From positions 434,001 through 498,000 of the forward strand of contig NZ_SJSM01000002.1 in NCBI RefSeq assembly GCF_004331685.1: DNA of 64,000 nucleotides, written 5' to 3'. This document shows, in pieces, positions 30,308-40,567 of the stretch. A program made the translations under genes and the position numbers. Every line of letters begins with the position of its first letter. Within the stretch, counting starts at the first letter, position 1. The stretch is from Pedobacter hiemivivus (lineage in GTDB: Bacteria; Bacteroidota; Bacteroidia; Sphingobacteriales; Sphingobacteriaceae). The notes under the pieces are model-generated. The model was not told the DNA's origin and searched no databases. It worked only from the letters and a program-made list of their open reading frames with translations.

Positions 30308-32776
30308 ATGGAAGAGCTAAATAAACAACAGCAAGAAGTAAACGAAAATATAAATATTGGGCAGGAAGTTGATGAAACTGTACAACACTTAAATAATCCA
30401 GTTTCAGGACCTAAGCCAATTGTAAAAAAATACCTGAGTGCGGTACAGCAAGTACTAGCAGAAGGGAATAGGTTTTATTTTTCAGATGGTGATGCCCGTG
30501 TCGAAATTAGGGTGGTTAGTGATGAGATCATTAGAGTCCGACTGGCACCTCATGGTGTTTTTCTTGACGATTTTTCTTACGCAGTGCCTGTTGTAGACCA
30601 AAAGGTGACTACTTTTAAAATGGAAGATCGGGAGGACTGCTATACTGTCGCAACCAATACCATTACCTGTAAGATCAGGAAAAGTGATTTCCATGTATCC
30701 TTTACCGAGAATGCAAGCCAAATGGTGATGAGTGAGGATGATTCGCCGATGCATTGGGAGGAGAACGTGGAATTTGGTGGCTATTACGTGTATGCGACAA
30801 AAAAATGCCTTCCTGATGAGAATTTCTTTGGGCTTGGTGATAAGTCAGGAAATATGAATTTAAGAGGGCGACATTTCCAAAACTGGAATACGGATGCCTA
30901 TTCTTTTGGTTGGGATCAGGATCCATTGTATCGTACCATTCCTTTTTATACCGGTGTGCATCATCAAGCTGCATACGGGATATTTTTTGACAACACTTTC
31001 CGCTCGTATTTTGATTTTGGTAAAGAAGACCAATCAAAAACCAGTTTTTGGGCAGACGGCGGAGAACTTCAATATTATTACATTCACGGTCCACATTTAA
31101 TGGATGTGGTAAAAAGATACCAAAGCCTGACTGGTACTCACCCAATGCCACCAAAATGGGCATTAGGTTATCATCAGTGTAGGTGGAGCTATTATCCAGA
31201 AAAGAAGGTAAAAGAAATAGCCGATGGTTTCAGGTCGAGAAATATTCCTTGTGACGCCATTTACCTGGATATAGATTATATGGATGGCTACCGTTGCTTT
31301 ACCTGGAATAAAAGCCATTTCCCAGATCCTAAACGGATGATTAAGGAATTGGCCAATGATGGTTTTAAAACGGTGGTGATGATCGATCCGGGGATTAAAG
31401 TGGATGATAATTACTGGGTTTTTAAAGAAGGTAAAGAGAATAACTATTTCTGCCGTCGTAGTGACGATTACTTTATGGAGGGGCATGTATGGCCTGGCCG
31501 ATGTCAGTTTCCTGATTTTACCAATCCTGCAGTTAGAGAATGGTGGGGTAAATTGTATAAAGGACTGGTTGATATGGGCGTTGCCGGCGTATGGAATGAT
31601 ATGAATGAGCCTGCCGTATTTGGCTCAGGTACTTTTCCAAACGATGTAAGGCACAATTACGAGGGGTATAGAGGTTCGCATCGCAAAGCCCATAATGTGT
31701 ATGGTATGCAAATGGTGCGCTCTACTTATGATGGGCTCAAAAAATTAATGCGTAACAAACGTCCGTTTACCATAACCCGTGCGGGATACTCAGGTATGCA
31801 GCGTTATGGTTGTGTGTGGACAGGCGATAACGTAGCCACATGGGAACATTTAAAAATTGGTAACATCCAATGCCAGCGTATGTCTATTTCCGGAGTACCT
31901 TTTTGCGGAACAGATATTGGCGGTTTTAGTGGAGAGCCTGATGGCGAATTGTTTACCCGCTGGATTCAGCTGGGTACCTTCTCTCCATTTATGCGTGCCC
32001 ACTCGGCTGGAGATACTGCCGAACGCGAACCATGGAGCTTTGGAGAGCCTTATACCAGCATCAATAGGACTTATATTGAGTTAAGGTACCGGTTAATGCC
32101 TTACCTGTATTCAGTATTTTGGGAGCATCATCGTTATGGATTCCCAATCCTTAGACCACTGGTAATGTTGGAGCAAGAAAATGCAAGTACCAGCTTCCGT
32201 CAGGATGAATTTACCTTTGGTGATAAAATATTGGTATGCCCGGTATTGGAGCAAGGAGCTACTTCACGCACGGTTTATCTACCTAAAGGGAAGTGGTACA
32301 ATTTCTGGACACACGAGGTGTTAACAGGCGAAAGTGAACATAATGTACAAGCTCCTTTAGAGAATATGCCATTGTTTGTAAGGGCGGGATCAGTAATTCC
32401 AGAATATCCGGTGATGCAATATGTAGGCGAAAAAAATATCGATGAGGTATTATTAAATGTATATTACACCGATTATGAAGTAAACTCTTTCTTGTTTGAA
32501 GATCATGGAGATACTTTTGCTTACGAGCAGGATATCTATTCTGAGAAAAAGTTTAGTGTGAATGGAACCCAATACCTGCTTACGATTGAGCAAAGTGTTG
32601 ATGGTTTATATACACCTAATTACGAGCTCTATGATTATAAAGTTGTTGGCTTGCCATTTAATGTAAATAAGATTACGGTTGATGAGAAGGATGTTGTAGA
32701 TTATCGCACCGACGAAAACAATTGCCTACGTTTCAAATCAAATAAGAATTTCACTACTATAAAAATATATAACTAA
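30308..32776 (+). CDS. GH31 alpha-glucosidase-type glycoside hydrolase
   Basis: The 822-residue protein has the GH31 layout: an N-terminal beta domain (about 60-240), a (beta/alpha)8 barrel and C-terminal beta domains. The nucleophile is Asp431 in WNDMNEP. The acid/base candidate is Asp507 in TGDNVATW. The sequence YHQCRWSYYP and the IDYMDGYR motif are typical of alpha-glucosidases. There is no signal peptide and the first 35 residues are Gln/Glu/Asn-rich, so it is probably cytoplasmic. It is followed by glgB with a TAATG overlap, pointing to glycogen or malto-oligosaccharide metabolism. Confidence 0.92.
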   Translation: MEELNKQQQEVNENINIGQEVDETVQHLNNPVSGPKPIVKKYLSAVQQVLAEGNRFYFSDGDARVEIRVVSDEIIRVRLAPHGVFLDDFSYAVPVVDQKVTTFKMEDREDCYTVATNTITCKIRKSDFHVSFTENASQMVMSEDDSPMHWEENVEFGGYYVYATKKCLPDENFFGLGDKSGNMNLRGRHFQNWNTDAYSFGWDQDPLYRTIPFYTGVHHQAAYGIFFDNTFRSYFDFGKEDQSKTSFWADGGELQYYYIHGPHLMDVVKRYQSLTGTHPMPPKWALGYHQCRWSYYPEKKVKEIADGFRSRNIPCDAIYLDIDYMDGYRCFTWNKSHFPDPKRMIKELANDGFKTVVMIDPGIKVDDNYWVFKEGKENNYFCRRSDDYFMEGHVWPGRCQFPDFTNPAVREWWGKLYKGLVDMGVAGVWNDMNEPAVFGSGTFPNDVRHNYEGYRGSHRKAHNVYGMQMVRSTYDGLKKLMRNKRPFTITRAGYSGMQRYGCVWTGDNVATWEHLKIGNIQCQRMSISGVPFCGTDIGGFSGEPDGELFTRWIQLGTFSPFMRAHSAGDTAEREPWSFGEPYTSINRTYIELRYRLMPYLYSVFWEHHRYGFPILRPLVMLEQENASTSFRQDEFTFGDKILVCPVLEQGATSRTVYLPKGKWYNFWTHEVLTGESEHNVQAPLENMPLFVRAGSVIPEYPVMQYVGEKNIDEVLLNVYYTDYEVNSFLFEDHGDTFAYEQDIYSEKKFSVNGTQYLLTIEQSVDGLYTPNYELYDYKVVGLPFNVNKITVDEKDVVDYRTDENNCLRFKSNKNFTTIKIYN

Positions 32777-34686
32777 TGCAGGAAATGCTTGCCCACAGCT
32801 TATTCAGTGACTTTGACATTTCATTATTTATATCCGGCAAGCACTTTCGGCTCTACGAAAAGTTTGGAGCCCACCTCATTAGTGTTGACGATGTAGCAGG
32901 GACCTATTTTTCGGTTTGGGCGCCAAATGCTCAGGCCGTTCATGTCATAGCAAATTTTAATGACTGGAATAGGTCTAGCCATCCCTTAAATAAACGTTTG
33001 GATGTTTCTGGGATCTGGGAAGGTTTTATTCCTGGTGTTGGGAAAGGTGAAATCTATAAGTTTCTGGTTAAGGGATTTGGAGGAGAAGAAGTTGAAAAGG
33101 GCGATCCTTATGCAAAAAGATGGGAACATCCACCTAAAACAGCCTCTATTGTTTGGGATAACGATTACAAATGGAAAGATAAAGCTTGGTTAAGCAAGCG
33201 ACCTAAATTGAATGCCTTAAATAAACCAATGTCGGTTTATGAGGTACACCTCGGTTCCTGGCAACGGGATCCTGGTGAGCCTGATCGCGTATTGACCTAT
33301 GTGGAAATCGCCAATAGTTTGGTGCCTTACTTGCTCGATATGGGTTTTACCCATGTGGAGTTGATGCCTATAATGGAATACCCTTATTTTCCATCCTGGG
33401 GTTATCAGATCACAGGCTATTTTGCTGCAAGTTCCAGACACGGAACTCCACAGGAGCTTATGTATTTGATTAATGAACTACATAAAAATGATATAGCCGT
33501 TATTTTAGACTGGGTGCCTTCACATTTTCCAGGTGATGCGCATGGACTCTATCATTTTGATGGCACGCATTTATACGAACATGCGGACATGCGAAAGGGC
33601 TTTCATCCGGATTGGAAGTCTTATATCTTTAACTACGATAGAAACGAAGTCCGTTCCTTTTTAATCAGCAATGCACTGTATTGGTTGGATAAGTTTCATA
33701 TTGATGGCTTACGGGTAGATGCTGTGGCTTCTATGCTTTATTTTGACTTTTCGCGTAAGGCAGGAGATGCTGCTACTAACGAATTTGGTGGAAGCGAAAA
33801 TTTAGGAGCCATCCAGTTTCTGAAAGACCTGAATATTGCCGTTTATGGTAATTATGAAGGGGTGCATACCATTGCCGAAGAAAGCAGTACCTATCCCTTG
33901 GTTACCCATCCGGTACATAGCGGCGGACTGGGCTTTGGGATGAAGTGGATGATGGGCTGGATGAATGATACACTAAAGTATTTTAAAAATGATCCTATAA
34001 ACAGAAGATATCATCATTATCAGCTTACTTTTAGTAGTAGCTATGCTTTTAGTGAGAATTTTATGCTTCCCTTTTCACATGATGAAGTCGTGCACGGTAA
34101 ATCATCTATGATTTACAAAATGCCGGGCGATGAATGGCAGAAGTTTGCAAATCTAAGGGTGCTGTATGCTTATATGTATACGCATCCGGGAACTAAGCTG
34201 TTGTTTATGGGCAATGAGTTTGCACAAACTCATGAATGGGATTTTAAAAGCTCGCTAGACTGGCATTTACTGGAACACGCGCCTCATTTGGGCATGCAGA
34301 AGGCCGTTAGAGCGATCAATAAACTGTATACCTCCGAACCTGCTTTATACGAACATAGCTTTTCTGCTGAAGGCTTTGAGTGGATCAATGCTGATGATGC
34401 CAGACATTCTATCTATATCTACATCAGAAAAGGGAAAAAAGCAAAAGATACATTGATTGTAATCTTAAACCTGACACCTGTTTACAGAGAGAATTATAGG
34501 GTAGGACTACCATTTAAAGCTAAATGGACTGAGATATTTAATACCGATGCGAAGGAGTTTTTTGGAAGTGGGAAGTTGAACACTAAATCAATTCAACCAG
34601 AAAAAGTAGGTTGCCATAACCGGGAATATTCCATTCTGTTAAATGTTCCTCCATTGGCGGTTACGATTTTGAAACAGGAGAAATAG
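32776..34686 (+). CDS. glgB: 1,4-alpha-glucan branching enzyme GlgB
   Basis: The 636-residue GH13 enzyme creates alpha-1,6 branches in glycogen. An N-terminal CBM48-type domain (about 35-125, FSVWAPNAQ) precedes the catalytic barrel. The nucleophile is Asp315 in LRVDAV, the acid/base is Glu368 in IAEESS, and FSHDEVVHGK contains the transition-state Asp. It is shorter than E. coli GlgB (728) because the first N-terminal module is absent, as in many Bacteroidetes. Its last 26 bases overlap the convergent CHAT gene. Confidence 0.95.
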   Translation: MQEMLAHSLFSDFDISLFISGKHFRLYEKFGAHLISVDDVAGTYFSVWAPNAQAVHVIANFNDWNRSSHPLNKRLDVSGIWEGFIPGVGKGEIYKFLVKGFGGEEVEKGDPYAKRWEHPPKTASIVWDNDYKWKDKAWLSKRPKLNALNKPMSVYEVHLGSWQRDPGEPDRVLTYVEIANSLVPYLLDMGFTHVELMPIMEYPYFPSWGYQITGYFAASSRHGTPQELMYLINELHKNDIAVILDWVPSHFPGDAHGLYHFDGTHLYEHADMRKGFHPDWKSYIFNYDRNEVRSFLISNALYWLDKFHIDGLRVDAVASMLYFDFSRKAGDAATNEFGGSENLGAIQFLKDLNIAVYGNYEGVHTIAEESSTYPLVTHPVHSGGLGFGMKWMMGWMNDTLKYFKNDPINRRYHHYQLTFSSSYAFSENFMLPFSHDEVVHGKSSMIYKMPGDEWQKFANLRVLYAYMYTHPGTKLLFMGNEFAQTHEWDFKSSLDWHLLEHAPHLGMQKAVRAINKLYTSEPALYEHSFSAEGFEWINADDARHSIYIYIRKGKKAKDTLIVILNLTPVYRENYRVGLPFKAKWTEIFNTDAKEFFGSGKLNTKSIQPEKVGCHNREYSILLNVPPLAVTILKQEK

Positions 34687-37378
34687 CCTTCTTTTTTACT
34701 TTTATCAGGTAGTAAATGCCAAAAAAGGCAGTTAGGACCAGGGCGCTAAGTTTACCATAGTCGGCCAGCGAATTACCGGCAGGTTTTAGTGCTACTTTTT
34801 TATCGTAGCCCATATAAACCAATGCGTCCCAGTAATAGGGTAAATATTCCTGTGCCGGTCTTTGTTTGTTTTGTAACCAGTCTAACTTTGCATGGTGTAA
34901 TGCGAGGCTTATTGCTTGTCCCTGCAACATATTGTGGTAGCAGCTGGCCGTAATTTCTGATGCAGCCTGATCATTTACATTCCATAAGCCTGCAATTGTT
35001 CCACCCGTTCCTATTGCGGCAAATCCTCTGCTTAAGCTTATGATACCCTCACCAGTGTTCATCATGCCATCAGCTGTTCTACAAGCACTTAATACCACTA
35101 AATCCGGTGCGGTTTTTCTAGCCGATAATTCGAATAAGAATACTGGTTCATCATCAAACGATAAGGTCGGTTCTTTTTGTAGTCCTGATAAATATGAATG
35201 GGTGCTGATATGCAATACATTGGCCTTGTCAAAGGCATTAAAAAAGTCTTTTACCCGGGCATCCTCATCCATCATAAACTTGCCGTCTACAATTTTCGCT
35301 ATCGATTCGGCTTCTTTTGTCACTGCAGGGATAAATTGTTTGTTTTTATTTTGATGCGTAACAAATAAGCCCGCAAAGCGCCCAGGGTTGAGCTTTTTGG
35401 TCGATTGGTTTATCCAGGTTTGAATGGAAAAGGCGTATGAGAGGGAGAGCTCTTTGATAAGGTATGGCCAGCTGGCTATATCGGGTTGATAATTGTCATT
35501 CGTAATCATCCCGTCAAAAGAAAGATAGCCGATCACTTCATCGGGAATGATGATTAGCTTTTCATTTTTGGATAAATTAAAACCACCAAGCAAGGTTTTG
35601 TAAATTTGGTTAGAGGTAGTGAAAAATGATTTAGGCTGGTTTATCATGGCGGTAGGGCCATTGTGGTAATAGGTATTTACAAAATCAGATATGTCCTTTT
35701 TTACCTGTTGTGCATTAGAAACCCGTTTGATGTGTTTAACTTGTCTGTTGTATATTTCAGCTGCATATAGATGGGAGTTGCCAGCGAAAAACTCAATAAA
35801 GTGGACGCTGCGGGGCAATTGTTTGAGCAAACTATTAGCGGTCTTAATGTCTTTACTTAGGGCCAATGAAGGGTAGCGTTGAGTTATGTTTTTCTCCAGC
35901 GCTTCCAGTTTAAATTTAAGCTCGCTATTCCGTTTTTCTATCTCTTTCGGGCTTTCTCCACCTTGCAGCAATTCTTTTTCATTGTAGGCTATCGCTTGTT
36001 CAAGCTTTGCTTTTTCCTGAAATAATGGGTCTTTTGTGGAAAGTGTTAATTGTTGTTGATTTCTACGGATATCATCCAGTAAGGTACGTGCTCTGGTCTG
36101 TTCAATGATATCTACGATAATTTCTGCAAAAAGATGATCTTTAGTTTTTGCAAGTAATTTAAAAGCAATGCCAATCGCATTTTCTGCCATTTGTTTGGTT
36201 TCTGACTGGAAACGTTGTTTTGTCTTTACATCCGCAAGCTCAAAGCGAATCTTATCTGCAGCGAGCAGCGAAAGTTGAATGTTTTCAAGCGCCTCTTTGT
36301 CTTTACCTAGCTGGCCATAGGCTAAAGACTTTTGGTAAAATAAGTCAACCAGACGGTTGTCGCCAAACACCCTTTCTACATTGATTTTTGAGGCCGCTAG
36401 ACCAAATGTGTTCAATACCTGGTTGAAATATGTTATAGCCTGATTTGGCTGTTTTTGAGCAAGCTTAATTTTGCCCAATTGGATATAGATATAGGCCTTT
36501 TCGCGTAACCGATTCCCATTGTAGTACTTATCGTTAATCGCAAGGGCTTGTAGGTAGTTGTTTTGTGCAACAGCAAAGTTTAGTTTCTTACTTTGGATAT
36601 TGCCTGCAGTGATGTAACTGCTTAAAAGCCAGTAAGCAGATTCGAAGTTTGGTTTAAGTTGTTTTTGACGGACAATGTTCCTTGATATGATCTTTTCAGC
36701 GAGGCTAAGCTCATCTTTATCATTATAAATGTCGGCCAAAGTATTGTCAAGTAGTACAAGTGCAGCAGATGTAGGCGTAGTTTTTTTTGTGCCTAGATGG
36801 ATGCATTCTTCCGCTTTTTTAAAATCACCTAAAGAGCGGTAAGATATGGCCATATTGTTGTAAACCGAGATCGCTAAAGGATCATTGCGCTCTTTTAGGG
36901 CATGATCCAGCGTTTTTTGCTGAATAAAAAGTGCCTTTTCATAATCGCCCAAACGGGTATAGTTGTTTGCCCATGGCTTTAAAACATATTCAGCAATCCC
37001 CTCTACATTCAGTTTATGTTCAACAACATAATTATAAGCTTCTTCGTAGCAATTGATGGAGTTTAGGATGTTGCCGGTATACATCTGGTTGTAGCCCTGA
37101 TTACTCAGTAGCATGAGCCAGGCTTCTTTTTCAGATGTCGATTTAGGCTTACGCCATCTCTCCTGTTCCGTATTCATCAAAAAAGAAAGGCTTTGCCTTG
37201 GATTGACATAGCTGTAATCAATCCTCGTGTATAGCCAATCAGAAAGGTTATCCTGTTTCTTTAAGGAGTCTAATGTTTTAGTCATAGACTGCGGAACATT
37301 TACTGAGGTTTGGGCAGTAGCAGTAGCAAGTCCAAAAAATGAAAGATAAACAAGAAGGATTCTCGCTAAAACTTCCAT
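34661..37378 (-). CDS. Exported TPR-CHAT protein with C-terminal membrane anchor
   Basis: The 905-residue protein has a signal peptide (about 1-22), TPR-like helical repeats (about 80-420), a coiled-coil-like stretch (about 430-500) and a CHAT domain (about 590-860). The caspase-like dyad is intact: His727 in ISTHSYL and Cys766 in LSACRT. The usual HG pair reads HS here. A membrane segment (about 873-892) and a basic tail end the protein, so the protease domain faces the periplasm. Its gene overlaps the upstream PKD/barrel gene by 13 bases, so they are co-translated. CHAT proteins are caspase relatives, as in TPR-CHAT of type III-E CRISPR systems. Substrate unknown. Confidence 0.85.
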   Translation of the reverse strand: MEVLARILLVYLSFFGLATATAQTSVNVPQSMTKTLDSLKKQDNLSDWLYTRIDYSYVNPRQSLSFLMNTEQERWRKPKSTSEKEAWLMLLSNQGYNQMYTGNILNSINCYEEAYNYVVEHKLNVEGIAEYVLKPWANNYTRLGDYEKALFIQQKTLDHALKERNDPLAISVYNNMAISYRSLGDFKKAEECIHLGTKKTTPTSAALVLLDNTLADIYNDKDELSLAEKIISRNIVRQKQLKPNFESAYWLLSSYITAGNIQSKKLNFAVAQNNYLQALAINDKYYNGNRLREKAYIYIQLGKIKLAQKQPNQAITYFNQVLNTFGLAASKINVERVFGDNRLVDLFYQKSLAYGQLGKDKEALENIQLSLLAADKIRFELADVKTKQRFQSETKQMAENAIGIAFKLLAKTKDHLFAEIIVDIIEQTRARTLLDDIRRNQQQLTLSTKDPLFQEKAKLEQAIAYNEKELLQGGESPKEIEKRNSELKFKLEALEKNITQRYPSLALSKDIKTANSLLKQLPRSVHFIEFFAGNSHLYAAEIYNRQVKHIKRVSNAQQVKKDISDFVNTYYHNGPTAMINQPKSFFTTSNQIYKTLLGGFNLSKNEKLIIIPDEVIGYLSFDGMITNDNYQPDIASWPYLIKELSLSYAFSIQTWINQSTKKLNPGRFAGLFVTHQNKNKQFIPAVTKEAESIAKIVDGKFMMDEDARVKDFFNAFDKANVLHISTHSYLSGLQKEPTLSFDDEPVFLFELSARKTAPDLVVLSACRTADGMMNTGEGIISLSRGFAAIGTGGTIAGLWNVNDQAASEITASCYHNMLQGQAISLALHHAKLDWLQNKQRPAQEYLPYYWDALVYMGYDKKVALKPAGNSLADYGKLSALVLTAFFGIYYLIKVKKKAISPVSKS

Positions 37379-39453
37379 GTTAAATATGTAATTAACCTGT
37401 TGTTAGATCCTTGTAGGGTATATAAATACCTAAAACCAATAGAAGGCCCCACATGTACTTTTCCTACCTGTACATCTGTAAATAGCGTATTCTGGAAATC
37501 GTTAAAACTCTTGCTGATTTTGTCGAATGATTTTTTAAGCGTAACAGGCTCAGCAGTGCCAGTAGCTTTTAAAAGTTCAAATTGTCCCTGTTTAGAAGGG
37601 GTAGACTGCTCATCAATATTAAAGGAGACCAAGGTGCCAATACCTGCCCCAACGTATTTGTTTAAATTATAACGCATTTGGATTGGGACGATATTGATGG
37701 TAATCACTTTTACACGCACCAGGCTATCCGCATATTTAAGTCTGGCCTCTTGCTGCCTACCATCAACCACGATAGGGACAATTCTGTCATTGCCAGGCAT
37801 TCGATTAACTAGATATTCTTTTTCTGCAAAAGAACTCGCATATAGTTCAACTTGCCAGTAATATCTGTGTGGTGCGTAGGGAGCTAAGCTAACACCAAAG
37901 GTGATGTTCTTTTGACCTGAAAACGGTGTGTTGCCATTTTTGAAAGGGAAACCATAACCGGCAATAATCCCGGGCGATAATCCCATTTTATATCTTCCTG
38001 TGGCCCTATTGGTATATATGGGTTCATTTTTATCGAAAACAATCGCGGCCCCACTTTTAAAGGGTAGCTTTTTAGGCTTTGCTTTAAAGCCAATTTTATA
38101 CTCGATAAAACCCATGGTAGAGTCGGCATCTTTTACACCTTTTTGCTGCATACCGGGTAAGTAAATATTTTTAAATACAAAATGCATGCTGTCGGCCACG
38201 CTAACTGTATCCAAACAGCTTTGGTTTGCATAAGCGTCTTTACTTAAAATCAGTTTCGGTTTTGAATCCAATATTTCTATAGATCCTTTATCCAGTATTT
38301 CGGCAATAGCAACGCCAACATCCACCTTTTTTGCCGGGCCTTTGCCTGTATTTTGAAACCTTACCTTATAAGTGAGTTTTTTGTTTTTTCCAGTAAAACG
38401 AAAGTTCATTCTACTGTTTTTTAACATCATTTTGTTGGGGTCATGGGAGGCTACAATCTGAAGCTCAATCGTGAAAAATTCTGTTACCGCCAATGGGTTA
38501 TCTGGAATAAACATACCGGTCAGTTTTACCACTGCATTGGTATCTTTAATCATCTCCGGAGTAGTTTTTAGATTTAGGAAAATAAACTTCTCTTCACCTG
38601 ATTTTAAGTTCTCAAATTTCCAGCTTTCATTTTTTCGATAAGCCAGCATCTTTTCTTTAATCAGGGCTGTGCCCTCAGCGTCAAATACTACATTGTCAGC
38701 TTCTGGAGTATTTGGGCCATTTATTGCTGCATAAAAGGGCTGATTGTTGCTGAGTTTCAATGCAGCTATTGTCCCGTATTTATCTAGCGAAGCCTTCTTC
38801 TCATTATGGTAAGTCCGGGCCTCCGCAAGTTCAAAGTTGTCTTTATTAAACTCTTTATCATTATATAAAAGGGAGAGGGTGCCATTAAGGCTTGCCACTC
38901 CATTTTCAGGCTTGTTGCGGTAACCCAATAGCAACATCATATCATCGCCGGGTTTGGGCATACAGTTGGTTTTCATTTCAACAGATCCACCTGATTTAAA
39001 AAACTGTTGTTCTGGGGTTAATTTATTTGCTGCAAGTATGGGGCGACTGCTGCCTGGTTTTAAAGGTTTCGGTCTTGTTGGCGGACGTTTACCATCATCA
39101 TAACTATTGGTAGCAAATAAGCGTACGTCGTGTTTTAAGGTATCCAGGTAAATGTGTTGCGGTTCTTTTTCGAAGGAGAATTGTCCGTCACCAAACTCCC
39201 AGAAATAGCTATAGAAGGGTTCTGGTGCACCAGCAATCTGACGAAGTGGACGTAAAACGGAGCTGAACTTGACCACTCCATTTTCTACCGTATGGTTAAT
39301 GATAGCTGGAACAGTATCCATTGGCACTATTAAAGCCGGGACCGGTTTATTGACTACTGGATGTTTTGTTTGTGCAAAACCTCCGGTTACGACAAATAAT
39401 TGTGCTAAAATAGTGGCAGAAAATAATAAGCGTAATTGTAGCGGTCTTTTCAT
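37366..39453 (-). CDS. PKD-domain surface protein with C-terminal beta-barrel
   Basis: The 695-residue protein has a signal peptide (MKRPLQLRLLFSATIL, cut after GGFA). A PKD-like domain (about residues 55-115, with FWEFGDGQ) is followed by a variable region and a repeat domain resembling DUF7619, found in many secreted Bacteroidetes proteins (ASHDPNK ... LTYKVRFQNTG ... EPIYTN). About 200 residues at the end look like an outer membrane barrel finishing with phenylalanine. I chose the start at 39453 because the signal peptide begins there; a longer frame starts at 39528. It overlaps the CHAT gene downstream, so it may be a surface partner or target of the CHAT protease. Confidence 0.65.
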   Translation of the reverse strand: MKRPLQLRLLFSATILAQLFVVTGGFAQTKHPVVNKPVPALIVPMDTVPAIINHTVENGVVKFSSVLRPLRQIAGAPEPFYSYFWEFGDGQFSFEKEPQHIYLDTLKHDVRLFATNSYDDGKRPPTRPKPLKPGSSRPILAANKLTPEQQFFKSGGSVEMKTNCMPKPGDDMMLLLGYRNKPENGVASLNGTLSLLYNDKEFNKDNFELAEARTYHNEKKASLDKYGTIAALKLSNNQPFYAAINGPNTPEADNVVFDAEGTALIKEKMLAYRKNESWKFENLKSGEEKFIFLNLKTTPEMIKDTNAVVKLTGMFIPDNPLAVTEFFTIELQIVASHDPNKMMLKNSRMNFRFTGKNKKLTYKVRFQNTGKGPAKKVDVGVAIAEILDKGSIEILDSKPKLILSKDAYANQSCLDTVSVADSMHFVFKNIYLPGMQQKGVKDADSTMGFIEYKIGFKAKPKKLPFKSGAAIVFDKNEPIYTNRATGRYKMGLSPGIIAGYGFPFKNGNTPFSGQKNITFGVSLAPYAPHRYYWQVELYASSFAEKEYLVNRMPGNDRIVPIVVDGRQQEARLKYADSLVRVKVITINIVPIQMRYNLNKYVGAGIGTLVSFNIDEQSTPSKQGQFELLKATGTAEPVTLKKSFDKISKSFNDFQNTLFTDVQVGKVHVGPSIGFRYLYTLQGSNNRLITYLTWKF

Positions 39454-39512
39454 ATTAAAAATGAATTTAGCAATATAATTGTAAATCAATGCCTGTTTGC
39501 CATTAAAACGGG

Positions 39513-39543
39513 AAAAAGGCTGCATCATAAATATGATGCAACC
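39513..39543 (-). terminator. Terminator between the lipoprotein and PKD/barrel genes
   Basis: On the minus strand, a hairpin with the palindrome TGCATCAT / ATGATGCA and outer GG/CC pairs is followed by five T residues. It lies 25 bases past the stop of the lipoprotein gene, so the PKD-CHAT pair probably has a separate promoter or is read through at a low rate. Confidence 0.75.
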
Positions 39544-39568
39544 TTCAATTGTGTGTTTAATAGGGATT

Positions 39569-40567
39569 TTAATAATTATCCAGACTGCTGATTACACCTT
39601 GTATGGTAGCTTCAGTAGTTTCTGTTAGGGTAAGTGTCAAGTTTTGGTTTGCGCTGATCGTGATGTCCTGAACCGCGTAGTAAAATCTACCATCTTTAAC
39701 ACAGAATGAAAGCATCTTACCTTCTGAACCAATTGGCATACTGTTGTCGTAGCTTTTTACTTTGTTCGGGCCATCAGCAGTGTACAACTGAGCAACAACA
39801 TTAGCTCCTCTTGCGCAGAAGTATACAAAGGTTTCACCACCATAAGCATGGAAACTGGCCATTGAACCTGGGTTGTTAAGTACCTCTACTCTTACTGTTG
39901 TTTTAGGACTAGCGTTATTATAAAATATGTCGCAGTTAACCCATCCAAGACTTCCGAAATCAAACGTAAAGGCGGATTGTGAAGCACCTACTTCTTTCAT
40001 GCCCACACCATTAGCGTTTCTTGGCGCTGCCCATGCCATTTGGTTAGCTGGTCCGGCCACAAGTGGTTTCTCTCCACCCTGATCTACACCTACCCAAAGT
40101 TGAGTAGCACCATCTCTTTTAGCGGGAATAGCGATTTTAATCGGTACAGCAAGGTTTTGATCTACGCTAACACCACCAGATTTTACATCGATAAAGATAA
40201 AACCATCTGATGCCAGTGGTGCTCCTGATGAGTGGTTGGTGTTTCCACCAGTAAATATAACTGCACTTCTTTTCAATACCTCATAAGCTTCAATCGTAAC
40301 GTTGCCTGTTACTGGTACGCCACCTTTAGTTAGTGAGCCAATAGGGAATGTGATTTTTGTGCCATCCAATAAGGATACAGTTTGAGGAAGGGCGGAGGCA
40401 TTGATCTCTTTAGTTTGTTTTTGAGCGCCAAATTTAGCGGTAAACTCTTTGGCTGTCTTTGCAGTGTTCGTGTCACCGTCGTTCGAGTTTTCTTTTTTAC
40501 ACGCTACGCCTAAGGCGATCAATACGATGAATAATGCTGATGTTAAGTTTAAAGTTTTCATGTTCAT
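39569..40567 (-). CDS. Secreted lipoprotein of unknown function
   Basis: The 332-residue protein has a signal peptide ending in the lipobox LGVACKK, with the lipidated cysteine at about residue 23. The mature part has a ZU5-like stretch rich in beta strands (about 60-160, with DGTKITFPIGSLTKGG) and no catalytic motif that I recognise. It lies divergent from the sigma factor gene, which suggests sigma control, but a terminator separates it from the PKD gene. A role as an adhesive or scaffold lipoprotein is possible. Confidence 0.65.
   Translation of the reverse strand: MNMKTLNLTSALFIVLIALGVACKKENSNDGDTNTAKTAKEFTAKFGAQKQTKEINASALPQTVSLLDGTKITFPIGSLTKGGVPVTGNVTIEAYEVLKRSAVIFTGGNTNHSSGAPLASDGFIFIDVKSGGVSVDQNLAVPIKIAIPAKRDGATQLWVGVDQGGEKPLVAGPANQMAWAAPRNANGVGMKEVGASQSAFTFDFGSLGWVNCDIFYNNASPKTTVRVEVLNNPGSMASFHAYGGETFVYFCARGANVVAQLYTADGPNKVKSYDNSMPIGSEGKMLSFCVKDGRFYYAVQDITISANQNLTLTLTETTEATIQGVISSLDNY

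Noticed and set aside
34661..37378. Type III-E CRISPR TPR-CHAT partner
   Set aside because: No CRISPR array or Cas7-11 gene is present, and the protein has a signal peptide and a membrane anchor.
39454..39528. Longer start for the PKD/barrel protein
   Set aside because: It would put 25 residues before a clear signal peptide and overlaps the terminator region.
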